Assembly: GCF_018918145.1 (NCBI RefSeq)
Contig: NZ_JAHLPX010000008.1
Coordinates: forward strand, 1-64,000
From: Anaerotignum sp. MSJ-24
Lineage (GTDB): Bacteria > Bacillota > Clostridia > Lachnospirales > Anaerotignaceae
Reading direction: 5' to 3'
Length of the DNA stretch: 64,000 nt
A model generated the notes under the pieces. The model had not been told where the DNA came from. It saw nothing but the letters and a program-made list of their open reading frames with translations, and did no database searches. The stretch's first letter is position 1, and the number at the start of each line of letters is the position of its first letter. The position numbers were made by a program, and so were the translations under genes. Below, one piece after another: positions 1 to 7,749 of this stretch.

Positions 1-56
1 GTGTACGCACAGTAATGTGTTTAGCTTACTGATACTAATAGGTCGAGGGCTTGACC
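1..56 (+). rRNA. 23S ribosomal RNA, 3' end (partial)
   Basis: The first bases carry the conserved 3' terminal segment of bacterial 23S rRNA (GATACTAATAGGTCGAGGGC at 32-51, then TTGACC). The rest of the gene lies upstream of the window. The exact 3' end near 55-57 is estimated from other Clostridia. The next element downstream is a tRNA, not a 5S rRNA. Confidence 0.93.
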
Positions 57-136
57 AAAGAAAAGATGTGTGATAGAATTGATGAAGTAAGTACATGTTC
101 GGTTTTGAAGGTGCTTGAAGAGCATTTTAGATAAAT

Positions 137-209
137 GCCGATGTGGCTCAATTGGCAGAGCAGCTGACTTGTAATCAGCAGGTTAACGGTTCGAGTCCGT
201 TCATCGGCT
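137..209 (+). tRNA. tRNA-Thr (TGT)
   Basis: A full cloverleaf can be folded by eye: acceptor GCCGATG pairs with CATCGGC, D-arm GCTC/GAGC, anticodon loop CTTGTAA with anticodon TGT, and T-loop GGTTCGAGTCC. The CCA end is not encoded. It is the first of three tRNAs that follow the 23S gene and is probably processed from the rrn transcript. Confidence 0.96.
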
Positions 210-220
210 TTTAATCATAT

Positions 221-301
221 GGTTGGGTTCCCGAGTGGCCAAAGGGGGCAGACTGTAAATCTGTTGCGATAGCTTCGAAGGTCCGAATCCTTCCCCAACC
301 A
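221..301 (+). tRNA. tRNA-Tyr (GTA)
   Basis: Acceptor GGTTGGG pairs with CCCAACC, the anticodon loop is CTGTAAA (anticodon GTA) and there is a long variable arm, as expected for a class II bacterial tRNA-Tyr. The discriminator A is at 301 and CCA is not encoded. It lies 11 bases after tRNA-Thr in the same array. Confidence 0.96.
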
Positions 302-322
302 TTTTAATTAATTTTATATTGA

Positions 323-396
<74 letters not shown>

Positions 397-398
397 TT

Positions 399-430
399 CA
401 AAAGCTAAGATTTGTTTCTTAGCTTTTTTG
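399..430 (+). terminator. Rho-independent terminator of the rrn/tRNA array
   Basis: AAAAGCTAAGA and TCTTAGCTTTT form a stem around a short TTTGT loop, with a T-run ending near 429. It closes the 23S-tRNA transcript just after tRNA-fMet. Confidence 0.85.
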
Positions 431-450
431 CTGTCTGTAAATAATTTGTC

Positions 451-479
451 TTGACATAGCCTGACACTGATACTAATAT
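451..479 (+). promoter_or_regulatory. sigma-A promoter of the DUF554 gene
   Basis: A consensus TTGACA (451-456) is followed after 17 bases by TAATAT (474-479). It lies 40 bases before the DUF554 start and after the tRNA terminator. Confidence 0.7.
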
Positions 480-518
480 AAAATTTGTCCGTTTAATTAT
501 AATTTTAGGAGAAAAATA

Positions 519-1235
519 ATGTCAGGCTTAGGAACATTAATAAATGTAATCGGTATAGTTGCCGGAGGACTTGCCGGTTTGCTGTTTGGCAACCGAATGA
601 AGGACAGAGTACAAAATACTTTGATGACTACAACAGGCGTATGTGTGCTTTTTCTCGGCATTGGCGGAACGGTTGAAAAAATGCTCAGTATAAATAATAA
701 CGGTGAACTCGAAAGCGGCGGTACAATGATGATTGTTATTTGCCTTGCTCTGGGTGCATTAATCGGTGAATTGATTAATATTGAAGCCGGTATGGAGAAA
801 TTCGGCGAATGGCTCAAATATAAAACAAAAAGTGAGTCAGATACAGGCTTTGTAAGTGCCTTTGTAAATGCCTCTCTTACTGTATGTATAGGAGCAATGG
901 CGGTTGTTGGTGCAATACAGGACGGAATTTACGGAGATTATTCAATTCTTTCGGCAAAGGCTGTTCTTGACCTTATTATTATAATGGTTATGACTGCCGC
1001 ACAAGGCAAGGGCTGTATATTTTCGGCAATACCTGTCGGAATATTCCAAGGATTGATGACATTATTTGCCCGGGCATTGGAACCGGTACTTACAACACAG
1101 GCACTCAATAATCTTTCATTAATCGGCTCTATACTGATATTTTGTGTAGGTCTTAACCTTGTATGGGGCAAAAAAATAAAGGTTGCAAATTTACTTCCTT
1201 CGCTTGTCCTTGCCGTTTTTTGGGCTTTTATTTAG
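519..1235 (+). CDS. DUF554 family integral membrane protein
   Basis: The 238-residue product matches the DUF554 (YdfK/YqgA-like) pattern: an N-terminal Gly-rich segment (GIVAGGLAGLLFGNRM) followed by about six or seven hydrophobic helices and a C-terminal helix ending in FWAFI. The length is normal for the family. The start is the ATG after TTAGGAG. It has its own promoter upstream and is a single-gene unit before the serS T-box. The biochemical function of DUF554 is not established; a transport role is only a guess. Confidence 0.85.
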   Translation: MSGLGTLINVIGIVAGGLAGLLFGNRMKDRVQNTLMTTTGVCVLFLGIGGTVEKMLSINNNGELESGGTMMIVICLALGALIGELINIEAGMEKFGEWLKYKTKSESDTGFVSAFVNASLTVCIGAMAVVGAIQDGIYGDYSILSAKAVLDLIIIMVMTAAQGKGCIFSAIPVGIFQGLMTLFARALEPVLTTQALNNLSLIGSILIFCVGLNLVWGKKIKVANLLPSLVLAVFWAFI

Positions 1236-1259
1236 AACAAAAATTTTTATAAGTAGATG

Positions 1260-1287
1260 TTGATTTTTAAATTTATTGTGTTATAAT
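1260..1287 (+). promoter_or_regulatory. Promoter of the serS T-box transcript
   Basis: TTGATT (1260-1265) and TATAAT (1282-1287) are separated by 16 bases and lie directly upstream of the T-box leader. Confidence 0.6.
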
Positions 1288-1293
1288 ACTTAA

Positions 1294-1518
1294 ACATAGG
1301 CGGTTGATGAAAACTAAGTTCCACGAGGAATTACAGAGAGCCGATGGTTGGTGCAAATCGGTATTTTGACGGAATGTTCCACTTTCGTAGCCTTCGGTGA
1401 AAGCCGAGAGGGTAAGCCCTTTACAGCAGTTATGAGTGGTCGGTTTTATAATCGGCAATTTGGGTGGCAACACGGGTTTAAATGCTCGTCCCTTATTTTA
1501 TAAGGGATGGGCTTTTTT
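1294..1518 (+). promoter_or_regulatory. T-box leader (tRNA-Ser sensing) upstream of serS
   Basis: The leader shows the expected order of T-box elements: an AG-bulge/stem I distal part (AGAGAGCCGATGGTTGGTGC), a candidate serine specifier codon TCC at 1378-1380, the conserved T-box sequence around TGGGTGGCAACACG (1461-1474) and a terminator hairpin GCTCGTCCCTTAT / ATAAGGGATGGGC with a T-run to about 1518. Uncharged tRNA-Ser is expected to stabilise the antiterminator and allow serS transcription. This element fills the 309-base gap between the DUF554 gene and serS. Confidence 0.92.
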
Positions 1519-1544
1519 ATTTTAGTTTTTTAGGAGGAAAAGAA

Positions 1545-2828
1545 ATGCTTGATATTAAATTTGTAAGAGAAAACCCTGATATTGTAAAACAGAATATTAA
1601 AAACAAATTCCAGGACAGAAAACTTCCACTTGTTGATGAAGTTATCGAGCTTGATGCTGAAAACAGAAAAATCAAACAGGAAGTAGAAGTTTTACGTGCA
1701 GAAAGAAATAAGCTTTCAAAACAGATCGGCGGTCTTATGGCTAAAGGTGAAAAGGAAGAAGCAGAAAAGATTAAAGCTCAGATTGCTTCTGAGGCAGCAA
1801 GAGTTGACGAGCTTTCAGCAAGAGAAAAAGATGTTGAGGAAAAAATTAAAAAGATTATGATGACAATTCCTAACATCATTGATCCTTCAGTTCCAATCGG
1901 TAAAGATGACAGCGAAAATGTAGAGGTTCAGAAATTTGGCGAGCCCGTTGTTCCTGATTTTGAAATTCCTTACCATACAGAAATTATGGAAAAATTCAAC
2001 GGTATTGACCTTGACAGTGCAAGAAAGGTAGCCGGAAACGGTTTCTATTATCTTATGGGTGATGTTGCAAGACTTCATTCGGCAGTTATCGCATATGCAA
2101 GAGATTTCATGATTGACAGAGGATTTACTTATTGTGTACCTCCTTTTATGATCAGAAGCGACGTTGTTACAGGCGTTATGAGCTTTGATGAAATGGATGC
2201 CATGATGTACAAAATCGAAGGCGAAGACCTTTACCTTATCGGCACAAGCGAGCATTCAATGATCGGTAAATTCATTGATACAATGAACAAAGAGGCTGAC
2301 CTTCCTTACACACTTACAAGCTATTCACCTTGCTTCCGTAAAGAAAAGGGTGCTCACGGTATCGAAGAAAGAGGCGTTTACAGAATTCATCAGTTTGAAA
2401 AACAGGAAATGATTGTTGTTTGTAAGCCCGAAGACAGCAAAATGTGGTTTGACAAGCTTTGGCAGAACACAGTTGATCTTTTCAGATCACTTGACATTCC
2501 CGTAAGAACACTTGAATGCTGCTCAGGCGACCTTGCAGACCTTAAGGTTAAATCAGTTGACGTTGAGGCTTGGTCACCCAGACAGAAGAAATATTTCGAA
2601 GTAGGCAGCTGCTCAAATCTCGGTGATGCACAGGCAAGAAGATTAAGAATAAGAGTAACAGGTGAAAACGGCGAGAAATATTTTGCTCATACTCTTAACA
2701 ACACAGTTGTTGCACCTCCCAGAATGCTTATTGCATTCCTTGAAAACAACCTCCAGGCAGACGGTTCTGTAAGAATTCCCGAAGTATTAAGACCTTACAT
2801 GGGCGGCAAGGAATTTCTTGGAAAGTAA
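1545..2828 (+). CDS. serS: Serine--tRNA ligase
   Basis: This 427-residue class II aminoacyl-tRNA synthetase charges tRNA-Ser with serine in the cytoplasm. Residues 1-110 form the expected Lys/Glu-rich coiled-coil arm. The catalytic core shows GTSEHSM, motif 2 around FRKEKGAHGIEERG, and motif 3 PPRMLIAFLEN near the C terminus. The start is the ATG after TAGGAGGAAAAGAA, giving MLDIKFVREN, the usual SerRS N terminus; a longer reading frame begins inside the T-box terminator and is not credible. It is a single gene controlled by the T-box upstream. Confidence 0.97.
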   Translation: MLDIKFVRENPDIVKQNIKNKFQDRKLPLVDEVIELDAENRKIKQEVEVLRAERNKLSKQIGGLMAKGEKEEAEKIKAQIASEAARVDELSAREKDVEEKIKKIMMTIPNIIDPSVPIGKDDSENVEVQKFGEPVVPDFEIPYHTEIMEKFNGIDLDSARKVAGNGFYYLMGDVARLHSAVIAYARDFMIDRGFTYCVPPFMIRSDVVTGVMSFDEMDAMMYKIEGEDLYLIGTSEHSMIGKFIDTMNKEADLPYTLTSYSPCFRKEKGAHGIEERGVYRIHQFEKQEMIVVCKPEDSKMWFDKLWQNTVDLFRSLDIPVRTLECCSGDLADLKVKSVDVEAWSPRQKKYFEVGSCSNLGDAQARRLRIRVTGENGEKYFAHTLNNTVVAPPRMLIAFLENNLQADGSVRIPEVLRPYMGGKEFLGK

Positions 2829-2975
2829 TTGACAAATTTTATATAAAGGTGTATGATACTTTATGACTTTAAAGTCCACCTGCTTTAAAGTCATAAATGA
2901 ATTAATAAAGGCCCCTTTATTTATTTCATTAAACCTTTTATTTCTGGCAAAAGACCTCCCGTTGAGGTCTTTTGT
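2829..2975 (+). ncRNA. Candidate small RNA with three hairpins (promoter 2829-2857)
   Basis: Immediately after the serS stop lies TTGACA (2829-2834), a 17-base spacer and TATGAT (2852-2857). Transcription from about 2863 would give a roughly 110-nt RNA. It begins with a perfect 13-bp inverted repeat (TATGACTTTAAAG 2862-2874 / 2883-2895, loop TCCACCTG), has a second AT-rich hairpin closing on AATAAAGG/CCTTTATT (about 2896-2930) and ends in the terminator at 2949-2973. No reading frame on the + strand explains it. A serS 3' processing or attenuation role, or an operator, is the alternative. Confidence 0.45.
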
Positions 2976-2976
2976 T
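2949..2976. terminator. Bidirectional terminator between serS/sRNA and the DUF3343 gene
   Basis: AAAAGACCTC (2949-2958) pairs with GAGGTCTTTT (2964-2973) around CCGTT. It lies between convergent genes and has T-rich flanks on both sides. Confidence 0.8.
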
Positions 2977-2979
2977 CGT

Positions 2980-3240
2980 TTATAAATCAATTTTTCTCAC
3001 TTCATCATCATTTACTTCATAAATAAAGCTGTTTTTCTTGATTCTCGAATTGTTGTTTAAAAGCTCGATTGCTTTATCAATATCCTCCGGTTCTATTCTT
3101 ATTGACATTCCGCATGATGCGGATATTTTTCGCAATGTCGGCATTACGGTTACGGATAAGCTTTCGGAAAGATATTTTTCCGCCGCTATGGCATAATGGG
3201 TTGAATTGAAAACGATAGTATAATAATGATTGTTTCGCAT
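2980..3240 (-). CDS. DUF3343 family protein (putative Se/S carrier-like)
   Basis: The 86-residue product has the DUF3343 pattern: an N-terminal HYYTIVFNSTHYAIAAEKYL segment, a central VTVMPTLRKISASCGMSIRI stretch with the conserved Cys-Gly-Met, and a C-terminal acidic helix. DUF3343 is annotated as a Se/S carrier-like protein and is often found with the selenium-dependent molybdenum hydroxylase system. The ATG at 3240 is preceded by AAAGGAG at good distance; a longer frame starting at 3291 lacks such a site. It is transcribed divergently from yedF, with 99 bases between the starts. Confidence 0.85.
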   Translation of the reverse strand: MRNNHYYTIVFNSTHYAIAAEKYLSESLSVTVMPTLRKISASCGMSIRIEPEDIDKAIELLNNNSRIKKNSFIYEVNDDEVRKIDL

Positions 3241-3274
3241 AATATAACGCTCCTTTGCGACTATTATATGATTA

Positions 3275-3303
3275 TTGACTTTACTTCGCAAGACGGATAT
3301 ACT
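3275..3303 (+). promoter_or_regulatory. Promoter of yedF
   Basis: TTGACT (3275-3280), a 17-base spacer and TATACT (3298-3303), 37 bases before the yedF start, in the divergent DUF3343/yedF intergenic region. Confidence 0.65.
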
Positions 3304-3339
3304 TTTAATAAAATAACGGTTTAAGGAGGCAGAAACTTA

Positions 3340-3942
3340 ATGGCAAAATATATAGATGCAAGAGGCAAGGCATGCCCTATGCCGGTAATTCTTGTTAAAA
3401 AAGAAATTGATAACGGTGAAAGGGATATTACAATAACCGTTGATAACGAGATTGCAGTTGAAAACCTTAAAAGACTTGCGGCTGACAGTGGAATTGAAGT
3501 AAAGGCAGAGAAGAACGGAAATGATTTTAATGTTACATTTGCCGGAGGAGCGGCTGAAGTGAAAAAAGAAGAGCCGGCTGTAAATGCCTGCACACCTAAC
3601 GGCTGTGGATATGCTGTATTTTTCGGAAAAGACCATGTCGGTGAAGGCGAATATGAGCTTGGCAGTAACCTTGCCAAAATGATGCTCTATACCTATTCAC
3701 AGAGTGATGATGTTCCGACAACACTTATATTTATGAATAGCGGTGTTAAGCTTCCTACATCGGACAATGATGACATAATAACAAGTATAAAGGTGCTTAC
3801 GGAAAAAGGCACAGAAGTAATTGTATGCGGTACCTGCCTTAACTATTACGGCTTAACTGAAAAGCTTAAGGTCGGAACAGTAAGCAATATGTATGAGATT
3901 GTTGAAAAAATGAAAAAGGCCGCAAAGGTTATAACAGTATAA
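3340..3942 (+). CDS. yedF: Sulfurtransferase-like selenium metabolism protein YedF
   Basis: The 200-residue protein joins an N-terminal TusA/SirA-like domain (residues 1-70, with the signature ARGKACPMPV and Cys12) to a DsrE-like domain (about 95-200, with the motif CGTCLNYYGL near residue 164). This fusion is the YedF family, known to co-occur with selenium utilisation genes; it probably carries sulfur or selenium as a persulfide or perselenide. The start follows TTAAGGAGGCAG. It has its own promoter and is followed by a terminator. Its placement beside DUF3343 and in a window with yqeB, yqeC and selD supports the selenium assignment. Confidence 0.92.
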   Translation: MAKYIDARGKACPMPVILVKKEIDNGERDITITVDNEIAVENLKRLAADSGIEVKAEKNGNDFNVTFAGGAAEVKKEEPAVNACTPNGCGYAVFFGKDHVGEGEYELGSNLAKMMLYTYSQSDDVPTTLIFMNSGVKLPTSDNDDIITSIKVLTEKGTEVIVCGTCLNYYGLTEKLKVGTVSNMYEIVEKMKKAAKVITV

Positions 3943-3966
3943 AATTAAATCAACTAAACAATTTTT

Positions 3967-3992
3967 GCTCTGCATAAAGCAGAGCTTTTTTA
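3967..3992 (+). terminator. Terminator after yedF
   Basis: GCTCTGC (3967-3973) and GCAGAGC (3979-3985) with an ATAAA loop and a following T6 tract. Confidence 0.88.
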
Positions 3993-4025
3993 TTGCAATT
4001 TTTTATAATTTAGGCAAAGTTTATG

Positions 4026-4056
4026 TTGACCTTATACTTAGAATAAGGTTTATATT
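4026..4056 (+). promoter_or_regulatory. MerR-type promoter and operator of the merR-family gene
   Basis: TTGACC (4026-4031) and TATATT (4051-4056) are separated by 19 bases, the overlong spacer typical of MerR-controlled promoters. The spacer holds a perfect 7-bp inverted repeat, ACCTTAT (4029-4035) and ATAAGGT (4043-4049). A further copy of AATAAGGTTT lies at 4081-4090 near the ribosome site. Confidence 0.75.
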
Positions 4057-4111
4057 TAGTTTAAAGTTGATTTAAGTTTAAATAAGGTTTGAGAGTGAGG
4101 TGCAAAACCAA

Positions 4112-4909
4112 GTGAAAAAATATTATACAATCGGTGAAACGGCGGCATTGCTCGGCGTTACAACACAGACATTGCGATATTATGATAAAATCGGCCTTTT
4201 ATCGCCGGCGTATTGTGATGAAAACACAGGTTACAGATATTATGTTTATAAACAGTTCCATTACATAGACAGAATAAAATATCTTCAAGGCTTTGGTATG
4301 CAGTTAAAGGATATTAAAGAAATAATCCACAGTGGAAGAGTTGACTGCCTTCTCCCTTATCTCGAGCAGAAAAAACAGGAGGCAATGGCTGAGCTTGAGG
4401 AGCTTAAAAGCAAAATAAGCGATATTGAGTGGTATATGGATTATTTCACATATCTTGATAAAGATAAAAATTCGGATTATTTATATAAAATTCAGCTTGA
4501 GGAAAGATATATAGTCAAATGTCCATGTTATCCGGGAGAGCCGCTCCATAACATGGAGATACGTCTTGCCGGAGTTAAAAGCCGTAAAGAATATGCTGAT
4601 TTGCATTACAGAAGACTTTATGGCTATAAGCTGAATGTAGAATCGCTTATGAAGCAGAAATTCAATCCGACGGATTATTTTATATATCTGAGCGAAAAGC
4701 CCGATATAGACGAAAGCCTTTATGACTGCCTTCCGGCAGGTGAATATCTCTGCTTCAGAACACAGGCTTTGAACGAAAACTGGGATCCGGACATACTGAC
4801 GGATTATTTTAAGAATAAAGAACTGCCGAATTTAGTGCTCGCTCTTGAGTTTGAGGATAATTTTGTTGATTGGTCACAGGCTTGGTATGAAATGCAGATA
4901 TTATTATAA
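4112..4909 (+). CDS. MerR family transcriptional regulator
   Basis: The protein (about 265 residues) has an N-terminal MerR winged helix (YYTIGETAALLGVTTQTLRYYDKIGLL), a dimerisation coiled coil (about residues 85-125) and a C-terminal effector-like domain (about 130-265) resembling GyrI/BmrR-like ligand domains without a recognisable metal-binding Cys motif. A small organic ligand is therefore more likely than a metal. A GTG at 4112, preceded by GAGGTG, is the likelier start; a GTG at 4100 would add four residues. It probably controls itself and the lyase gene downstream, because both promoters carry nearly the same operator. Confidence 0.88.
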   Translation: MKKYYTIGETAALLGVTTQTLRYYDKIGLLSPAYCDENTGYRYYVYKQFHYIDRIKYLQGFGMQLKDIKEIIHSGRVDCLLPYLEQKKQEAMAELEELKSKISDIEWYMDYFTYLDKDKNSDYLYKIQLEERYIVKCPCYPGEPLHNMEIRLAGVKSRKEYADLHYRRLYGYKLNVESLMKQKFNPTDYFIYLSEKPDIDESLYDCLPAGEYLCFRTQALNENWDPDILTDYFKNKELPNLVLALEFEDNFVDWSQAWYEMQILL

Positions 4910-4960
4910 TTGAACAAAAATAAATACAAAAAATATTTTATTATTTGTTTAATATGAAGG

Positions 4961-4981
4961 TTGACCTTATTCTTACAATAA
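4961..4981 (+). promoter_or_regulatory. Second copy of the MerR operator, upstream of the C-S lyase gene
   Basis: The 21 bases from 4961 (starting TTGACCTTAT, ending AATAA) match the merR-gene site at 4026-4046 at 19 of 21 positions. The right half of the palindrome is degenerate here. The -10 element is unclear (a TATTAC at 4983 is possible). It lies 47 bases before the lyase start. Confidence 0.6.
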
Positions 4982-5027
4982 TTATTACCATTTATGTAAA
5001 ATAATGATTATTTAGGAGAGGTAAAAC

Positions 5028-6200
5028 ATGAATTACAGTGAGGATACAGAAATTTTGTATAGAGGAATGGATATAAAGGGAATAACAGAAAATCCCGAGG
5101 TTGCTCCGATATACAACACAACAGCGTATTGCATAAAAGATACCGAAGATTATGCTTTCGCAAATAACGGCGGAAAATATTTTTATAACAGAACGGCAAA
5201 TCCCAACAGAGATTGTCTCGGCGAATCCATATCATATCTTGAAAAGGGCGAAAGAACCATTGTCTGCTCATCGGGTATGGCGGCCATTTCAACAACACTT
5301 CTCGGACTGCTTAAAAGCGGAGACCATGTTCTTGCAAGCAAGGCAATTTACGGTGAAACAATAGAGCTTATCGAAAATGTTCTTGACCGATATAATGTTG
5401 AAATTACTTTTGCCGATTTTACGAACCTTGAAGAGGTCGAAAAGGCAGTAAAGGATAATACGGTTCTGTTCTATACTGAGGTTATTGCAAATCCGCTTAC
5501 ACTGGTTGTTGATCTGCCAAAGGTTGCGGAAATTGCTCATAAGCACAATGCACTTGTTGCGGTAGATTCAACTTTTACAACACCATTTGTTATTAAGCCT
5601 ATCGAAAAAGGAGCGGATATAGTTATCCATTCGCTTACAAAATATTTCGGCGGACACAGCGACATAACAGGCGGCTCTGTTACATCAACAAATGAAATAA
5701 TCAAAAAATTGATGAGCACATATCTTCTTCTCGGATGCTGTATGGATCCGAATACAGCATGGCTTACATCAAGAAGTATAAAGACAATGGGAATGAGAGT
5801 TAAAAAACAGAATAAAAACGCCGAACTGCTTGCGGCAGCTCTTGTTAAAAATCCTAAGGTAAAAGAAGTTTTTCATCCGAGCCTTGAAACACATCCGCAG
5901 CATGAGCTTGCAAAAGCCATGTTTACAAACGGATATGGAGCAATGATAAGTTTCAGAGTTGAAGATGATCTTAATAAGGTTAATGAGTTTATGCACAGAC
6001 TCAAAATCGTTAAATACATGGGAACTCTTGGAGGTATAAGAACAACAATCGCTCACCCGGCATCTGCTTTCAGAAATGAATTTTCGGCAGATGAGCTTAT
6101 TGCAATGGGTATGCACGAGGGGCTTATAAGAATTTCGACAGGAGCTGAGGAGGTGGAGGATCTTATAGAAGATTTCTACGGCGCATTGACGGCATTTTAA
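5028..6200 (+). CDS. Cys/Met metabolism PLP-dependent C-S lyase (cystathionine gamma-synthase/methionine gamma-lyase family)
   Basis: The 390-residue enzyme belongs to the fold-type I gamma-family. It shows the cofactor ring motif CSSGMAAISTTL, the VDSTF Asp that holds the PLP ring nitrogen, and the SLTKYFGGHSD motif with the Schiff-base Lys near residue 204. Family members perform gamma- or beta-elimination or gamma-replacement on homocysteine, methionine, cystathionine and their seleno-analogues; the exact substrate cannot be read from sequence. The ATG follows TTAGGAGAGG. It is followed by an AGCS transporter and a homocysteine methyltransferase, indicating sulfur (or seleno) amino acid catabolism. 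Confidence 0.9.
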   Translation: MNYSEDTEILYRGMDIKGITENPEVAPIYNTTAYCIKDTEDYAFANNGGKYFYNRTANPNRDCLGESISYLEKGERTIVCSSGMAAISTTLLGLLKSGDHVLASKAIYGETIELIENVLDRYNVEITFADFTNLEEVEKAVKDNTVLFYTEVIANPLTLVVDLPKVAEIAHKHNALVAVDSTFTTPFVIKPIEKGADIVIHSLTKYFGGHSDITGGSVTSTNEIIKKLMSTYLLLGCCMDPNTAWLTSRSIKTMGMRVKKQNKNAELLAAALVKNPKVKEVFHPSLETHPQHELAKAMFTNGYGAMISFRVEDDLNKVNEFMHRLKIVKYMGTLGGIRTTIAHPASAFRNEFSADELIAMGMHEGLIRISTGAEEVEDLIEDFYGALTAF

Positions 6201-6235
6201 AGTTTTAAAGTAAATGGAGGCATCGAAATTATATT

Positions 6236-7660
6236 ATGGACACAATTTTAAATATCCTTACGGCAATATCAGACTTTTTATGGGGAACACCAATGACGAT
6301 TGCCTTAGTAGGAACAGGTCTTTATCTTTCAATCAAATTCAAATTCCGCTATATAACAAAAATTAAATTCCATTTTCAGAATACGTTCGGGAAAATGTTC
6401 AAAAGCGGTGACGGTGAAGGAACGGTTTCCGGATTTGCAGCAGCCTGTACGGCAATGGCAAATACTATCGGTGTAGGCAATATCGGTGGTGTTGCAACAG
6501 CCATAACAATGGGAGGTCCGGGAGCTATATTTTGGATGTGGGTTTCAGGACTTCTTGGTATGAGTACAAAGGCTTGTGAAATCATACTCGGACAGAGATA
6601 CAGAGTTAAATATGAAAACTCTATGGACGAATACCTTTGCGATCGTTCATTTGTTATGAAAAATGCTCTCGGCTGGAAAACAGGAGCAATAATACTTGCA
6701 GTGTTCTGCTTTGTGCTCGGGCCTTGGACCTGTTGTGTGCAGACCGAATCGGTTACAAGCTCGCTTCTTGAAGGTTTTAATATTAATCCTAAAATTTCAA
6801 TTATCGTTCTCGGTATTACCTGCTTTGCTACTATTGCCGGCGGTCTTAAAAGAATTTCATCAATAATGGAAAAGGTTGTTCCTTTTATGGCTATGGGCTA
6901 TATTATAGCCGGAATCGGCATACTCATTCTTAATATACAGAATGTGCCGACAGCAGTTGGCCTTATATTTAAAAGTGCTTTCACACCTATGGCAGGAATC
7001 GGCGGTTTTGCCGGAGCAACTGTTAAGGATGCACTCAGATATGGTATAGCAAGAGGTCTTTACAGCAATGACGCAGGTACAGGTTACGGAATTGTTGCTC
7101 ATGCGGCAGGAAAAACAGATCACCCTGTTCGTCAGTCATCATGGGGCTGGGGCGAAGTTTTTCTCGATACAATCGTTGTTTGCACAGTAACAGCTTTATC
7201 TATACTTCTTACAAATTCATACATAGACTATCCGGACATAACAAGTGCACAGCTTACAACAGTTGCATTCAAGGTTGCTTACGGAAAATTTGGCGGATAC
7301 TTTATGGCAATAGCTATTGCAATATTCGCATGGACAACAATTATCGGTATGTATTACAGCTGTGAAAAATCAGTAAACTATGCTTTCGGCGATACAAAGG
7401 CAAACAAAATAGCAAGACCGTTCTATATGGTATATTATATGCTGCCCTGTCTTATATTCTATAATATTAAGGCTGATATGCTCTGGGCTGTTACAGACCT
7501 TCTTTCGGCAGCATATGTAATAATTACGCTCATATTTATCTATACCAAGAGAAAAGAAATTTTCAGATTATTCAATGATTTCTGGGATAGATTTATACCT
7601 GCAATTAACCGTGGAGAGCACCCCGAAAAGGTTCAGTACGAAACGGTTGAACATAAATAA
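6236..7660 (+). CDS. AGCS family sodium:amino acid symporter
   Basis: The 474-residue protein has the layout of alanine/glycine:cation symporters: an N-terminal helix, the signature region TIGVGNIGGVATAI followed by GGPGAIFWMW (about residue 92), a GLYSNDAGTGYG segment in the middle and about 10-11 helices. It should import a small neutral amino acid with Na+. It begins 35 bases after the lyase stop with a weak GGAGG-containing leader and is probably co-transcribed with it. Context suggests that it feeds substrate to the lyase; methionine or a derivative is an inference. Confidence 0.92.
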   Translation: MDTILNILTAISDFLWGTPMTIALVGTGLYLSIKFKFRYITKIKFHFQNTFGKMFKSGDGEGTVSGFAAACTAMANTIGVGNIGGVATAITMGGPGAIFWMWVSGLLGMSTKACEIILGQRYRVKYENSMDEYLCDRSFVMKNALGWKTGAIILAVFCFVLGPWTCCVQTESVTSSLLEGFNINPKISIIVLGITCFATIAGGLKRISSIMEKVVPFMAMGYIIAGIGILILNIQNVPTAVGLIFKSAFTPMAGIGGFAGATVKDALRYGIARGLYSNDAGTGYGIVAHAAGKTDHPVRQSSWGWGEVFLDTIVVCTVTALSILLTNSYIDYPDITSAQLTTVAFKVAYGKFGGYFMAIAIAIFAWTTIIGMYYSCEKSVNYAFGDTKANKIARPFYMVYYMLPCLIFYNIKADMLWAVTDLLSAAYVIITLIFIYTKRKEIFRLFNDFWDRFIPAINRGEHPEKVQYETVEHK

Positions 7661-7698
7661 GTTTATTAAATTCATTAAACCCATATAAATTTCCAATC

Positions 7699-7726
7699 AG
7701 CTGTCAATTACATTGGCAGCTTTTGG
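7699..7726 (+). terminator. Weak terminator or attenuator between the AGCS and methyltransferase genes
   Basis: AGCTGTCAAT (7699-7708) pairs with ATTGGCAGCT (7712-7721) with wobble, followed by only four T then GGGG. It may reduce expression of the downstream gene rather than stop it. Confidence 0.5.
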
Positions 7727-7749
7727 GGCGTTATAAATAAGTTAGGAGA

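Noticed and set aside
57-136. A hidden 5S rRNA in the spacer after 23S
   Set aside because: The spacer is too short and lacks the conserved 5S core sequence.
1482-1544. Upstream extension of serS by 21 residues
   Set aside because: The extension lies in the T-box terminator and has no ribosome site; the ATG at 1545 follows a strong AGGAGG.
2787-2990. Reading frame on the minus strand across the serS end
   Set aside because: It overlaps serS, the terminator and the inverted repeats, has no ribosome site and resembles no family.
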